Both the position numbers and the translations under genes were made by a program. This document shows, one piece after another, positions 40,530 through 50,087 of a stretch of 64,000 nucleotides of DNA. The DNA is from DATKMP01 sp963790045 (GTDB taxonomy: Bacteria > Bacteroidota > Ignavibacteria > UBA10030). The first letter of the stretch is position 1; each line of letters opens with the position of its first letter. The stretch is taken from assembly GCA_963790045.1 (NCBI GenBank), contig CAWBMS010000008.1, positions 528,604 to 592,603 of the forward strand, given 5' to 3'. Under the pieces are notes generated by a model. It was not told the DNA's origin, did not search any database, and worked only from the letters and a program-made list of their open reading frames with translations.

Positions 40530-42421
40530 TCACTTGTTCGATAGATTCTCCAGCATTTGCCTTGCATAATAATTTTGTGGATTGAGCCGTACAAATTCTT
40601 TTAAAGATTCAACAGCAAGTTCTTTGTTTCTATTTTTTATACACCCTTCGGTTTCAAATCCTAACACCGTTGTATAATATTGGACGAAATCTTTTCCCAC
40701 AGGGTTTCCTTGATCTATATTATTGAAGTGATAGACAGGAAACGAAACGGCCGATGAATCGACATTATTGACCAATCGAAAAAATAAACCTGATGGTACA
40801 CGACGGTAGCTTGCAGGAAATTCATTTGCAATTCGCGCATCAACATACACCGGATGATCGGGCAACGCTTTGGCAGTTATATCGGCAAGCAATGCCGACC
40901 AGCGCGCTTGAATCACGGCACCATCGAATGGTTCGTCATGTTCAAACTTTGATAGTTCCACAAGAAATGCATCAATGCTTGCCCGTGAACGTTTGACAAC
41001 ATCCGGTGCTGTTTTTTCTAATTGAATATAATACCAGCTTCGATCCTGTAAAAGACTTTTATCGATCACCGTCACATCACGCCGTTCTTGCTTCACAAAT
41101 TGTTTATACCAAGAAGGCGAAATAAAATAATCCCAGATGCCACTGATGACGATGGCGTTCGGTGCAAATTCCGAGAAAGCATGCTGAACAAATTCTTCCG
41201 GCAGCTTGTTCACCGGTTCATCGACATTTTTGCGGTTGCTGATAATTTGAACGATAATGAGACAAACTATCGCAACGGCAATAGATCCTCTTTTCCATAA
41301 TTCTTTCGGATTTATTTTTTGAAAAAGAAATTCGATTCCAAACACAAACAGCCAGCCGCATGTTATAAAAAAGAAGGAGAAAATATGAATCGATATCAAA
41401 GATACTGTAATTCACCGCATAGGCAATGTCGGTCAACATCAAAAGAACAAAAAACCAAAATCGTGTACGCGACTGAATAAACGTTACCATTAGTCCAACA
41501 CCGAGAACAAGAACAAGAACAGGATGGAACTCGTCGGTGAAATGAGAAACGAGATACAAAAATTGTTTCTGCACAACATCCCAACCGGAAAACATCCACA
41601 CGCGAAATTGTTTGCCGCTCACATGCCAGAAGATGCGCTCCAAGGTCGCCGGATGTCCCCAATCCGGAATCGGATGCGCTGATGCTCGGATCGGAAAATA
41701 GAAATACGTTGAAAGTCCGAGCAAGAAAAATGGAAGAAGATGGAATAATCGCTCGAACGATTGCCGCTTGAAATTAAAGACATAAAAATACAACCACACA
41801 AACGCCGGAATTGTCAGCACGGTTGTCATGTGATTGCAAAAACATAATCCGAGTACGTAGGCAAAAAATATTAAATTTCGAGCGAGAGAATTTTGATTCG
41901 CAGCTTGCTCGCTCATTCCACGAACAAAAAAGAAAATCGCACAAAGTGACAAGAACTAAGTGCAGCGCATACACTTCGATGCTGTTGGATTGCGACCAAA
42001 ATGTCGTCGAGAATGCCAGCACTAAACTTCCAGCCGCTGCAATGAAAATATTTTGCACCGTTTGGCTTTCATTTTTTCTTTTTTTCTTTTCCGGAAAAAT
42101 ATTTTTACTTCGCCCAATTTCTAATGTCGTTTTGAAAAACAAACCAACGGCAATCGATGTCAGCAGCATAGCAAAATAATTTGCACGAATTATTTCTTCC
42201 CCGCCAAACGGCAACAGCATCCACACATGCCCGATCAAGGTGAACAATGGATAACCGGTCGGATGCGCAATGCCGAGCGTGTACAATACGGTTGCAAGTT
42301 CACCTGCATCCGTAATTCCGACTGTGTGACACAGTGTTGTGCAGTACACGGCAAATGCAATCAAACTAAGAAATACAGCGAGAATGTTTTCTTGCAGTAC
42401 AAATTTTACTAACCGTTTCAT
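40530..42421 (-). CDS. DUF2723-family polytopic membrane protein, two frameshifts
   Basis: Integral membrane protein of about 630 residues. The N-terminal half carries the DUF2723 signature: TVGITDAGELATVLYTLGIA followed by HPTGYPLFTLIGHVWMLLPFG. Several membrane segments follow (LIFFAYVLGLCFCNHMTT; LFHLLPFFLLGLSTYFYFPI). The C-terminal region after about residue 400 is soluble (PNAIVISGIWDYFISPSWY, RRDVTVIDKSLLQDRSWYY). Shifts near 41395 and 41950 divide it. The family is common in Bacteroidota and is often compared with GT-C-type glycosyltransferases, but no reaction is established. The start is the ATG at 42421. Confidence 0.8.
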
Positions 42422-42605
42422 AAATTTTTCTGTTTCTCTTCCGATCACGTAAATTAAAATATTAAAAAACTTTACCACTTGCACTGAACTTTTTTCCATT
42501 CAAAAAATAAAAACGAATCATTGTTTTTTCACACTCTCTTTCGTACGTTTGCTATTGATGTGTTTTCTAATGGCGCATACATAATACCATAGCAAAAGGA
42601 AGTTT

Positions 42606-43472
42606 GTGTCGAATATCATTAAACATTTAGGAATTGTCGGTGCAGGAACGATGGGCACAGCTATTGCCAAACTCGCCGTATTGAATAATGTAGAAGTTCT
42701 TCTCTACGACATTAACGAAACGATCCTGCGCCGCAGTATCGAGCGCACCAAAACAGAATTTAAACGCAGCGTGCAACAAGAAAAAATGAAACCGGAAGAA
42801 TCCATTGCCGCGCTCGATCTTTTAAAAACCCGTACTGCGCTTTCCGATATCGGACATTGCGATCTGATTCTCGAAACCGTGGTTGATGATTTACGGGTAA
42901 AGCAAGATTTATTTAAACATCTCGACGCCAATGCAAAGCCAACAACGATCTTGGCGACCAGTACAGTTACGTTCTCTATTTCTTCGGTGGCATCGTATGT
43001 TAAAATTCCAGAACGCATCATTGGCTTGCATTTTTTTCAGCCGGTAGCAACCACGCATCTTGTAGAAATCATTCGCGGTAATCGTACACAAGCAGGCGTT
43101 GTAGAAATCGCTTCAGCGTTTGCATCTGCTCTTCAAAAAAAGCCGCTGCTCGTGCAAGACACACCGGGATTTCTTGTAACACGCACTTCGTTTCCATTTT
43201 ACAGTGAAGCGCTGCGTTTGCTGGGCGAGCATACGGCTGATGCAGAACAGATCGACCGGATTACAAAAGCCATCGGTGGATTTTCCACAGGACCATTTGA
43301 GTCATTGGATCAACAAGGGCTCGATTCTTTTCTCACCACTGTTAAATCGTTATACGAACAAACGTTTCTTGAACCACGCTTTCGTCCGCATCCGCTCCTA
43401 AAGCGCATGGTCGATGCCGGATTGTTAGGAAAACAATCAGGCAAAGGTTTTTATACATACGAGGAAGAATAA
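42606..43472 (+). CDS. 3-hydroxyacyl-CoA (3-hydroxybutyryl-CoA) dehydrogenase
   Basis: NAD-dependent oxidation of 3-hydroxyacyl-CoA in beta-oxidation or butyrate-type metabolism. The 288-residue product starts at a GTG with AAGGA 8 bases upstream. It has the Rossmann motif LGIVGAGTMGTAIAKLA near residue 8, then LGTSTVTFSISSVA-like sequence, GLHFFQPVATTHLVEII with the catalytic His, and the C-terminal domain PGFLVTRTSFPFYSEALRLL ending LGKQSGKGFYTYEEE. Usual GLHFFNP reads GLHFFQP, a conservative departure. It stands divergent from the DUF2723 gene, and the next gene is a degenerate partner two bases on. Confidence 0.9.
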   Translation: MSNIIKHLGIVGAGTMGTAIAKLAVLNNVEVLLYDINETILRRSIERTKTEFKRSVQQEKMKPEESIAALDLLKTRTALSDIGHCDLILETVVDDLRVKQDLFKHLDANAKPTTILATSTVTFSISSVASYVKIPERIIGLHFFQPVATTHLVEIIRGNRTQAGVVEIASAFASALQKKPLLVQDTPGFLVTRTSFPFYSEALRLLGEHTADAEQIDRITKAIGGFSTGPFESLDQQGLDSFLTTVKSLYEQTFLEPRFRPHPLLKRMVDAGLLGKQSGKGFYTYEEE

Positions 43473-43474
43473 CG

Positions 43475-44293
43475 GTGGCAAAGAAAACATCTCCCCAAAA
43501 AAATAACCAAATTAAATCGGCAAGCACTGAAAGAATTCCTTCGTCAGAAAAAACCATTGTCCACATTCTTGGTGAATCGCCGATGGTGGAAGAATTCGCC
43601 GTCGTTTGTGTTGCAGGCGGATATGAAGTTCATATTACGTTGAACGAACCGGCGACCGATATTTCAAAACTTACAAACCAACTCAAAGTAACAAACTCCA
43701 TCGATCCCAAAACGGCCATCGGCATCGAACTGACCAACATCGATCTCGAAAGAAAAAAACAGAATTTGGAATTGTTAGCAGCAGCATTGCCGGACACTAC
43801 GCCAATAATTAGTTCTTCCATTACCGTAACGGCAACACAACAATCGACATGGATTTCCGGCAAACATCGATTGGTTGGAATAGCCGCCCTTCCATCACTT
43901 TTAGAAAAACCGCTGATCGAAGTCGCACCAACCATTTATTCACCCTTGGAAACGCTCAATGCCGTTTCAAGATTTTTTCAAACGCTTCACAAACACATGG
44001 AAATCGTCCAAGATCGTGTTGGTATGGTGCTGCCGCGAATTCTTTGCCAGATTATTAACGAAGCGGTATTTGCTGTAGCGGAAGAAATCGCTTTACCGCA
44101 AGATATTGATACGGCATTAAAATTAGGAATGAATTTTCCCTTTGGCCCCATTGAGTGGGCGGATCGCATCGGCATCAAGCAGGTGTTTGCCGTCGTCCAA
44201 GCGCTGCATGCAGATATGCAGGAAGAACGATATCGTCCGGCACCACTGCTGCGTCAAATGGCTGCCACTGGTGAGTGGTGGAACCGATCATAA
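43475..44293 (+). CDS. 3-hydroxyacyl-CoA dehydrogenase-like protein lacking the NAD motif
   Basis: A 272-residue protein starting at GTG (43475), overlapping no other gene but 2 bases after the upstream stop. The C-terminal part matches the 3HCDH C-terminal domain (QDRVGMVLPRILCQIINEAVF, ALKLGMNFPFGPIEWADRIG, ERYRPAPLLRQMAATGEWW). The N-terminal half keeps the fold pattern (TIVHILGESPMVEEFAVVC), but the glycine-rich NAD motif is gone. It may form a hetero-oligomer with the upstream enzyme as a non-catalytic or CoA-binding subunit (inference). Confidence 0.8.
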   Translation: MAKKTSPQKNNQIKSASTERIPSSEKTIVHILGESPMVEEFAVVCVAGGYEVHITLNEPATDISKLTNQLKVTNSIDPKTAIGIELTNIDLERKKQNLELLAAALPDTTPIISSSITVTATQQSTWISGKHRLVGIAALPSLLEKPLIEVAPTIYSPLETLNAVSRFFQTLHKHMEIVQDRVGMVLPRILCQIINEAVFAVAEEIALPQDIDTALKLGMNFPFGPIEWADRIGIKQVFAVVQALHADMQEERYRPAPLLRQMAATGEWWNRS

Positions 44294-44324
44294 CGACACT
44301 TATATTAATAGAGGAGATTTCAGT

Positions 44325-45011
44325 ATGAAATATCTTTTTCGAATTTTCTGCATTGCGTTTTCCGCAAGTTCTTTTCTTTCAGCCCAGCCCAAACTTTCTG
44401 TTGATAATTTAGATATCAATTTCGGTTCTGTTTTTGCTGGAGCAAAGAAACATGGACATGTACAATTAAAGAATATCGGCAACGATACGCTACGCATTTT
44501 TTCCGTCGATCCATCTTGCGGCTGCACGACAATCAAGAAACCAAAAGAATTGCTTCTTCCGGGACAAAGCGATATTGTCGAAATCGAATTCAATTCATCC
44601 GGCTACCATGCAGGTAACACGGAAAAATATGTGCAGATTACGACAAACGATCCCTCATCACCCACCATCTCGGTCAGGTTTCATGTGCTGATCAAAGAAA
44701 TTTTGGAATTAACGGATCGGAATTTTTGGCTCGGAGAAATTCCCGTCAATCAACCGACGACGAAAACCGTTATGTTGAAAAATGTTTCCGGCAAATCGTT
44801 GACGATCAAAAACATTATTTGTTCTGCGCCGATTCTTCAGGCAAAATCCACAACACCGACGTTGCGCGATGCCGAAACGATGAGTTTACAAATCACGTAC
44901 ACACCAGCTAAAGCCGGTTACGGCATCGAATACGTTTGGATCGAGACGAACAGCAACGATGAACCGCGCATAGAAATACGTGTACCGTTTATTGGCAAGG
45001 AAGAAAAATAA
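44325..45011 (+). CDS. Exported DUF1573 protein
   Basis: A 228-residue secreted protein; the ATG at 44325 follows GAGGAG by 8 bases, and a signal peptide ends SFLSAQ. Residues 22-130 form the DUF1573 domain (NFGSVFAGAKKHGHVQLKN, then VDPSCGCTTIKKPKELLLP) with the diagnostic SCGC motif, followed by a second Ig-like domain. Function is unknown; such proteins are common in Bacteroidota and often lie beside thiol/sulfur proteins. It overlaps the rhodanese gene by one base, making a tight operon. Confidence 0.85.
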   Translation: MKYLFRIFCIAFSASSFLSAQPKLSVDNLDINFGSVFAGAKKHGHVQLKNIGNDTLRIFSVDPSCGCTTIKKPKELLLPGQSDIVEIEFNSSGYHAGNTEKYVQITTNDPSSPTISVRFHVLIKEILELTDRNFWLGEIPVNQPTTKTVMLKNVSGKSLTIKNIICSAPILQAKSTTPTLRDAETMSLQITYTPAKAGYGIEYVWIETNSNDEPRIEIRVPFIGKEEK

Positions 45012-45496
45012 TGGATCGACAAATGTGGCGGGAACTATTTTTCACGCTTCTCCTTGCCGCAATTCTTGGATTCGGTTATTCGTTTTTCACAAAGCAAGGT
45101 TATTTTTCAAGACCACCTGTTGCTGCCGAACAATCCAATTTGAAAATCGTTTCGTTGCCGGAAGCAAAAGCGGCATTCGATGCGCACTCGGCAACGTTCA
45201 TCGATGCACGACATGAATTTGAATTTTTAGAGGGGCACATCCAAGGCGCCATCAATATTCCCTTAACTCATCTGGACCAGCACGCCAATCTTCTTGATCA
45301 CATGTCGAAAGAAAACCGTTTGATCGTATATTGCGACGGCGTTGCATGCAATTCCAGCATTGAACTTGCCGCAAAATTATTGGAACACGGATTTTCTCAC
45401 GTCGAAGTATTTTACGGGGGATGGCAGGATTGGACGAATGCAGGATATCCGATAGAACAATCGAACGATCATTCTCACAACGGTATAACAAAATAA
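45011..45496 (+). CDS. Membrane-anchored rhodanese-like protein
   Basis: A 161-residue protein with an N-terminal membrane anchor (residues 8-27, LFFTLLLAAILGFGYSFF) and an extracytoplasmic rhodanese domain: AKAAFDAHSATFIDARHEFEF, EGHIQGAINIPL, and the active loop VYCDGVACNSS with the cysteine in YCDG. The loop has a second Cys where classical rhodaneses have Arg. The neighbours DUF1573 and MauE/DoxX suggest a role in periplasmic sulfur or thiol handling. Confidence 0.85.
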   Translation: MDRQMWRELFFTLLLAAILGFGYSFFTKQGYFSRPPVAAEQSNLKIVSLPEAKAAFDAHSATFIDARHEFEFLEGHIQGAINIPLTHLDQHANLLDHMSKENRLIVYCDGVACNSSIELAAKLLEHGFSHVEVFYGGWQDWTNAGYPIEQSNDHSHNGITK

Positions 45497-45498
45497 CG

Positions 45499-45969
45499 AT
45501 GCGGATTCTCAAATTCATTTTTTTACATCCACTGTTTATACTTTTGCTTCGTGTTTTGCTCGGCAGCATTTTTATTATTTCCGGCTTAGATAAAATTGCG
45601 GATATGAATGCGTTCGTTCATGCCATTCTCAATTACCAAATTGTTGGAACCGGCATTGCCACTTCTGTTGCGACAATTCTTCCATGGTTAGAAATTCTTT
45701 GCGGCATAGGGTTGATCCTCGGAATTTATCCGCGCACGAGTGCATTCATGATCACAGCGCTGCTTATCATCTTCACCGTGCTTGTGAGTTCTGCGATGAT
45801 CCGTGGGCTGGACATTAGCTGCGGATGTTTTACGCAGGATTCATCTGCGGCTAAAATCGGCTGGCAGAAAATTTTTGAAAATCTTATGATGATTCTGATG
45901 GGAATAAATCTCGCAGTCATAAAAGATTGGAAATTCGTCCTTGAAAACCAAAGATTTTTGAAAAAGTAA
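45499..45969 (+). CDS. MauE/DoxX-family membrane protein
   Basis: A 156-residue protein with four membrane segments, beginning MRILKFIFLHPLFILLLRVL and continuing LGSIFIISGLDKIADMNAFV, the DoxX/MauE opening (R..LG..FI.SG..K). Before the last segment lies GLDISCGCFTQDS, a cysteine pair typical of MauE-like proteins. It starts 2 bases after the rhodanese stop, third in the DUF1573-rhodanese-MauE operon. An electron or redox partner role for the rhodanese is inference. Confidence 0.85.
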   Translation: MRILKFIFLHPLFILLLRVLLGSIFIISGLDKIADMNAFVHAILNYQIVGTGIATSVATILPWLEILCGIGLILGIYPRTSAFMITALLIIFTVLVSSAMIRGLDISCGCFTQDSSAAKIGWQKIFENLMMILMGINLAVIKDWKFVLENQRFLKK

Positions 45970-46072
45970 CTTATAACCATCATTCTCAACACTATTCATT
46001 TTCTGATACTTTCTTTTTTATAAATTCTTTGCGTATCTTTTTATCGAGAACAATATTAAAGAGGAACGTAGG

Positions 46073-46573
46073 ATGGTTTCGTTTGCATTCATCTTCCATT
46101 TACTGGGATTCGGTTTCATCACCACGTCGCTGACTGCCGGCTGGATTTTAGAACGCCATATCCGAAAGACGAACGATGGGAATCAAAAACTGCTCCTGCT
46201 TTCCGCCAGCCGTACCATCGGATTACTTTCGCCTATCGCATCCTTCCTAATGCTCATCACAGGAATTGCAAATATTATGAACGTCTTCGGCACATCGCTG
46301 AGCGTTCTCTATTCTGTCGGATGGTTAGATGCAAAAATAATTCTCTTTGCATTTATGTTAGTGAACGGTGCAGTCTTCGGCCCCATCCTGAGCCGCAAAC
46401 GAACCAAACTGATTCAATCCATCGCTGCACAAACGGCTCCCGCTGATGCAGAAGAGACGGTGAAGATTTATGGGAAAAATCTTTCAACATTTTATTTCGT
46501 TCAGTCGTTGCTGCTGCTCGTGATTCTTTTTCTTTCGGTGTGGGGAACTGGAAAACATACCGGCATATTATAA
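46073..46573 (+). CDS. DUF2269-like small membrane protein
   Basis: A 166-residue protein with four predicted membrane segments (FAFIFHLLGFGFITTSLTAG; LSPIASFLMLITGIANIM; WLDAKIILFAFMLVNGAVFG; FVQSLLLLVILFLSVWG) and conserved-looking His10 in the first segment. The pattern resembles DUF2269/CopD-like membrane proteins of unknown function. AAAGAGGA lies before the ATG. It is monocistronic by spacing. Confidence 0.6.
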   Translation: MVSFAFIFHLLGFGFITTSLTAGWILERHIRKTNDGNQKLLLLSASRTIGLLSPIASFLMLITGIANIMNVFGTSLSVLYSVGWLDAKIILFAFMLVNGAVFGPILSRKRTKLIQSIAAQTAPADAEETVKIYGKNLSTFYFVQSLLLLVILFLSVWGTGKHTGIL

Positions 46574-46664
46574 GATAAAGCAACAAACCGTATGAAACTT
46601 CTAACACCAAATTACGTACACACAACATATAACAAATCACAAACAACATCATGAGGTATGTACT

Positions 46665-46994
46665 ATGGATCATTCATTAGTGACCACCAACATCCAGCTC
46701 GATGGCTACAAAGTCGTAAAGAATCTCGGCGTTGTGCGCGGCATTGTGGTGCGCTCGCGTTCCCTGTTCGGCAACATCGGTGCGGGATTTCAAATTCTCT
46801 TCGGCGGCAATATTACGCTCTACACCAATCTGTGTGAACAAACTCGCCGCGATGCGTACGAGTTGATGATTCAGCACGCAGAGCAAATCGGTGCCAACGC
46901 GGTGCTTGCATTCCGGTATGATACGACAGAAATTATGGGCGGCGTGAGCGAAGTGCTTGCCTACGGAACTGCGGTAAAAGTAGAAAAGATATAA
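46665..46994 (+). CDS. YbjQ/UPF0145 family protein
   Basis: A 109-residue cytosolic protein with the family stretches VKNLGVVRGIVVRSRSLFGNI and GANAVLAFRYDTTEIMGGVSE, then VLAYGTAVKVEK. The family assembles as a beta-rich oligomer and is sometimes called heavy-metal-binding-domain protein, but no function is established. Full length. Confidence 0.9.
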   Translation: MDHSLVTTNIQLDGYKVVKNLGVVRGIVVRSRSLFGNIGAGFQILFGGNITLYTNLCEQTRRDAYELMIQHAEQIGANAVLAFRYDTTEIMGGVSEVLAYGTAVKVEKI

Positions 46995-46998
46995 TTAG

Positions 46999-47125
46999 AA
47001 GCTATCTCAAAAACGAATTGTCACTCCCGAATGCCTTTATCGGGAGTCCAGAGTTCTGGATGCCCGCTTAACATCCGCGGGCATGACACGGATGTTTATG
47101 TATATGACCATCTTTGAGATGGCTT
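46999..47125. repeat. MITE-like palindromic element, 127 bp
   Basis: Terminal inverted repeats AAGCTATCTCAAA (46999-47011) and TTTGAGATGGCTT (47113-47125, one mismatch) enclose two further hairpins: ACTCCCGA/TCGGGAGT and TGCCCGC/GCGGGCA. No coding capacity. It resembles the palindromic intergenic repeats that carry GTCATTCCCG-type arms in many environmental genomes. Confidence 0.65.
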
Positions 47126-47187
47126 GTAGTATTTTTTAGAATCGACGAACGATTCCCAGTATCGTTCACATTCTTATATCCGCCGAT

Positions 47188-47325
47188 TTAAAAAATCTTC
47201 CACAGAGCAGCTTTGCATTGGTTGCAAGCACGCTCTATAATATAGAGCGGACGGATAATGCGGATTCCTTTTTTCACGGCAAGGCGCGCGCCGAGTTGTG
47301 TGCCGATGCTTTACCCTATTGCCAT
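47188..47325 (-). pseudogene. C-terminal remnant of a TauE/SafE-type transporter gene
   Basis: The minus frame from 47325 contains one in-frame stop and then SIGTQLGARLAVKKGIRIIR with PLYII following, and ends KAALWKIF at the stop 47188. This matches the last membrane region of TauE/SafE family permeases (G..LG..LA...G....RP). Only about 40 codons survive, between the palindromic element and the GH3 gene. Confidence 0.4.
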
Positions 47326-47416
47326 TCTAAATAAATGTAAGTAGCTTTTGTGCGTTGCAATGTTGTTCCCAGTGCATTTCATGCCGCGGTATATTAATAA
47401 AAGAGGATGTTCGTTT

Positions 47417-50008
47417 ATGAAAAAAAATTGGTTATGTATTGTCATTTTTCTATTCTCCTTGAATTCATTTGGGCAAATGTTGCCGTATCAAAATCCGCAA
47501 TTACGTTCTGAGGAACGTGCAACGGATCTGGTTTCGCGCCTGACCTCAAGAGAAAAAGCCGCGTTGATGTGCGACATCTCGGAAGCGATTCCGCGTTTGG
47601 GCATTAAAAAATTCAACTGGTGGAGCGAAGCGTTGCACGGGTACGCAAACAATACAGACGTGACGGTTTTTCCCGAACCCATCGGCATGGCTGCTTCGTT
47701 CGATGATGAATTGGTCTATCATATCTTCAATGCTGTTTCCGATGAGGCGCGTGCAAAATACAATGAATCCCAAAAGAACGGCGTTGAGAACAAGCGCTTT
47801 CTTAGCCTTTCCGTCTGGACTCCGAACATAAATATTTTTCGCGACCCTCGCTGGGGGCGCGGACAGGAAACATACGGCGAAGATCCGTATTTGATGTCGC
47901 GTATGGGAATTTCCGTCGTCAAGGGATTACAAGGCCCGGAAGATTCCCGTTACAAAAAATTATTAGCATGCGCAAAACACTTTGCTATTCATTCAGGACC
48001 GGAATCGTCCCGTCATACCCTCAACCTGAACGACGTGAGTCCACGAGATTTAAACGAAACGTATTTGCCGGCATTCAAAGCGCTTGTTCAGGAAGCCGAT
48101 GTTCGCGAAGTGATGTGCGCGTATCAACGAATAGACGACGAACCGTGCTGCGGCAACAACCGCCTGCTGCAAAAAATTCTTCGCGAGGATTGGGGATTTA
48201 ACTATATGGTCGTTTCCGACTGCGGAGCGATTTCAGATTTCTGGTTGAATAAAGTCTCGCCGGATCCCGTTCATGCGGCGGCAAAAGCCGTTTTAGCCGG
48301 CACCGATGTCGAATGCGGCTTCGACTATGCATTCTCTCGATTGCCGGATGCAATCGAAAAAGGATTGATGACCAAACAGGAAATCGATAAGCACGTCATG
48401 CGTTTGTTGATCGAACGGTTCGATCTGGGAGAAATGGATAATGATACGCTGGTGTTATGGTCAAAGATACCGATGTCCGTCGTCAATTGCGATGCACACA
48501 AAAAGCTGGCGATAGAGATGGCTCGCGAATCCATGACGCTTCTTCAAAATAACAATACTATTTTGCCTTTAAAAAAATCAGGAGAAAAAATCGCCGTCGT
48601 CGGACCGAATGCAAACGCTGAACCGGTGATGTGGGGAAATTATAACAGTGTTCCAACCCATACAATTACTGTTCTGGAAGGCATTCGTTCCAAACTGCCG
48701 GAAGATAAAATAATATACAACAAGGGCTGCGATTTGGTCGAAGCTACGACAACCGAAAGCATTATTTCAGAATGCTCAATTGACGGCAAGCCGGGAATAA
48801 AAGCCACGTATTGGAACAACGGTGATTTTAAAGGAGCGCCCGTTGCCACAGACCGGATGACTACTTCCATTACACTGACAACAGCGGGACAGCACGAATT
48901 CAGTACCGGCGTTCATCTGAAAGGATTCTCGGCAACATACCAAACCGCCTACACGCCGGCTCGCTCCGATGAAATTGTCATTCGATTGGAAGTGTTCGGC
49001 ACGTATGAGGTGTTCGTAAACGGAGAATCGCTCTACAGCAGCAATGCATGGAGAATGGTCCCTGCCCGCATTCCTTTGAAAGTTGAAAAAGGAAAGACGT
49101 ACAACATTGAAGTTCGTTTTGTGCAAGCACAGGATTGGGCGGACGCAAGCTTTTGTATGAACATCGGCAAAGAAACTGCATTGAATTACGACACACTTAT
49201 CGAAAAATTAAATGGCATCGATGTCGTTATTTTTGTTGGCGGCATTTCTTCACGATTGGAAGGCGAAGAGATGGCGGTGCATCTGCCGGGATTTCAAGGC
49301 GGCGACCGAACCGATATTGAGCTTCCTGCCGTGCAGCGCAATTGTATTAAAGCATTGAAGGACGCCGGCAAAAAAATAATCTTTGTGAATTGCTCCGGTT
49401 CAGCAATCGGTTTGGTACCGGAAACACAAACGTGTGATGCCGTTCTTCAAGCATGGTATGCAGGTGAAGCCGGCGGACAGGCCATCGCCGATGTATTGTT
49501 CGGCGATTATAATCCATCCGGACATTTGCCTATTACCTTCTATAAGAATATCCAACAAGTACCGGCATTTGAAAATTATTCGATGAAAGGACGAACATAT
49601 CGTTACATGTCCGATCCGTTATTTCCGTTCGGCTTCGGATTGAGCTATACGACATTTTCTATCGGCGACGCTCAAGTAAGTAAGACTACAATAAAAAATG
49701 ACGAAAGCATCGATCTTACAATACCGGTTTCAAATACCGGCAAACGCGATGGAGCGGAAATCGTTCAGGTTTATGTGCACAAGGTGAATGATGTAGATGG
49801 ACCGATTAAAACATTAAGAAGTTTTAAACGGGTTGATGTTGCTGCCGGAAAAACAAATCAAGTAACAATCACTCTACCATCATCTGCTTTCGGTTTTTTC
49901 GATACAGCTACTTCTAAAGTAGGTGTAACTCCGGGAGAGTATGAGGTTATGTATGGCAGCAGCTCCGATCCAAAAGATTTAATGGTAACAAAAATTACCA
50001 TTCAATAA
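47417..50008 (+). CDS. GH3 beta-xylosidase/beta-glucosidase with PA14 insert
   Basis: Exported exo-glycosidase of 863 residues. The ATG at 47417 follows GAGGA; the signal peptide ends NSFGQ. The GH3 N-domain has FNWWSEALHGYA, DPRWGRGQETYGEDPYLM and the nucleophile region FNYMVVSDCGAI. The second domain holds SMTLLQNNNTILPLKK and KIAVVGPNANAEPVMWGNY. An insert (about residues 460-590, GIKATYWNNGDFKGAPV onward) looks like a PA14 domain. The C-terminus is a fibronectin-III-like domain (FGFGLSYTTF, then VSNTGKRDGAEIVQVYV). Sequence context and the WSEALHG motif favour beta-xylosidase. There is no T9SS tail, so it is probably periplasmic. It is followed after 79 bases by the GH67 gene. Confidence 0.92.
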   Translation: MKKNWLCIVIFLFSLNSFGQMLPYQNPQLRSEERATDLVSRLTSREKAALMCDISEAIPRLGIKKFNWWSEALHGYANNTDVTVFPEPIGMAASFDDELVYHIFNAVSDEARAKYNESQKNGVENKRFLSLSVWTPNINIFRDPRWGRGQETYGEDPYLMSRMGISVVKGLQGPEDSRYKKLLACAKHFAIHSGPESSRHTLNLNDVSPRDLNETYLPAFKALVQEADVREVMCAYQRIDDEPCCGNNRLLQKILREDWGFNYMVVSDCGAISDFWLNKVSPDPVHAAAKAVLAGTDVECGFDYAFSRLPDAIEKGLMTKQEIDKHVMRLLIERFDLGEMDNDTLVLWSKIPMSVVNCDAHKKLAIEMARESMTLLQNNNTILPLKKSGEKIAVVGPNANAEPVMWGNYNSVPTHTITVLEGIRSKLPEDKIIYNKGCDLVEATTTESIISECSIDGKPGIKATYWNNGDFKGAPVATDRMTTSITLTTAGQHEFSTGVHLKGFSATYQTAYTPARSDEIVIRLEVFGTYEVFVNGESLYSSNAWRMVPARIPLKVEKGKTYNIEVRFVQAQDWADASFCMNIGKETALNYDTLIEKLNGIDVVIFVGGISSRLEGEEMAVHLPGFQGGDRTDIELPAVQRNCIKALKDAGKKIIFVNCSGSAIGLVPETQTCDAVLQAWYAGEAGGQAIADVLFGDYNPSGHLPITFYKNIQQVPAFENYSMKGRTYRYMSDPLFPFGFGLSYTTFSIGDAQVSKTTIKNDESIDLTIPVSNTGKRDGAEIVQVYVHKVNDVDGPIKTLRSFKRVDVAAGKTNQVTITLPSSAFGFFDTATSKVGVTPGEYEVMYGSSSDPKDLMVTKITIQ

Positions 50009-50087
50009 GAAAATTTATAAGGATGAAAATCGGATTATTTTAAAATGTTTTTATTCATTTTGTAATCATCAAAAGGATTGACCCGTT

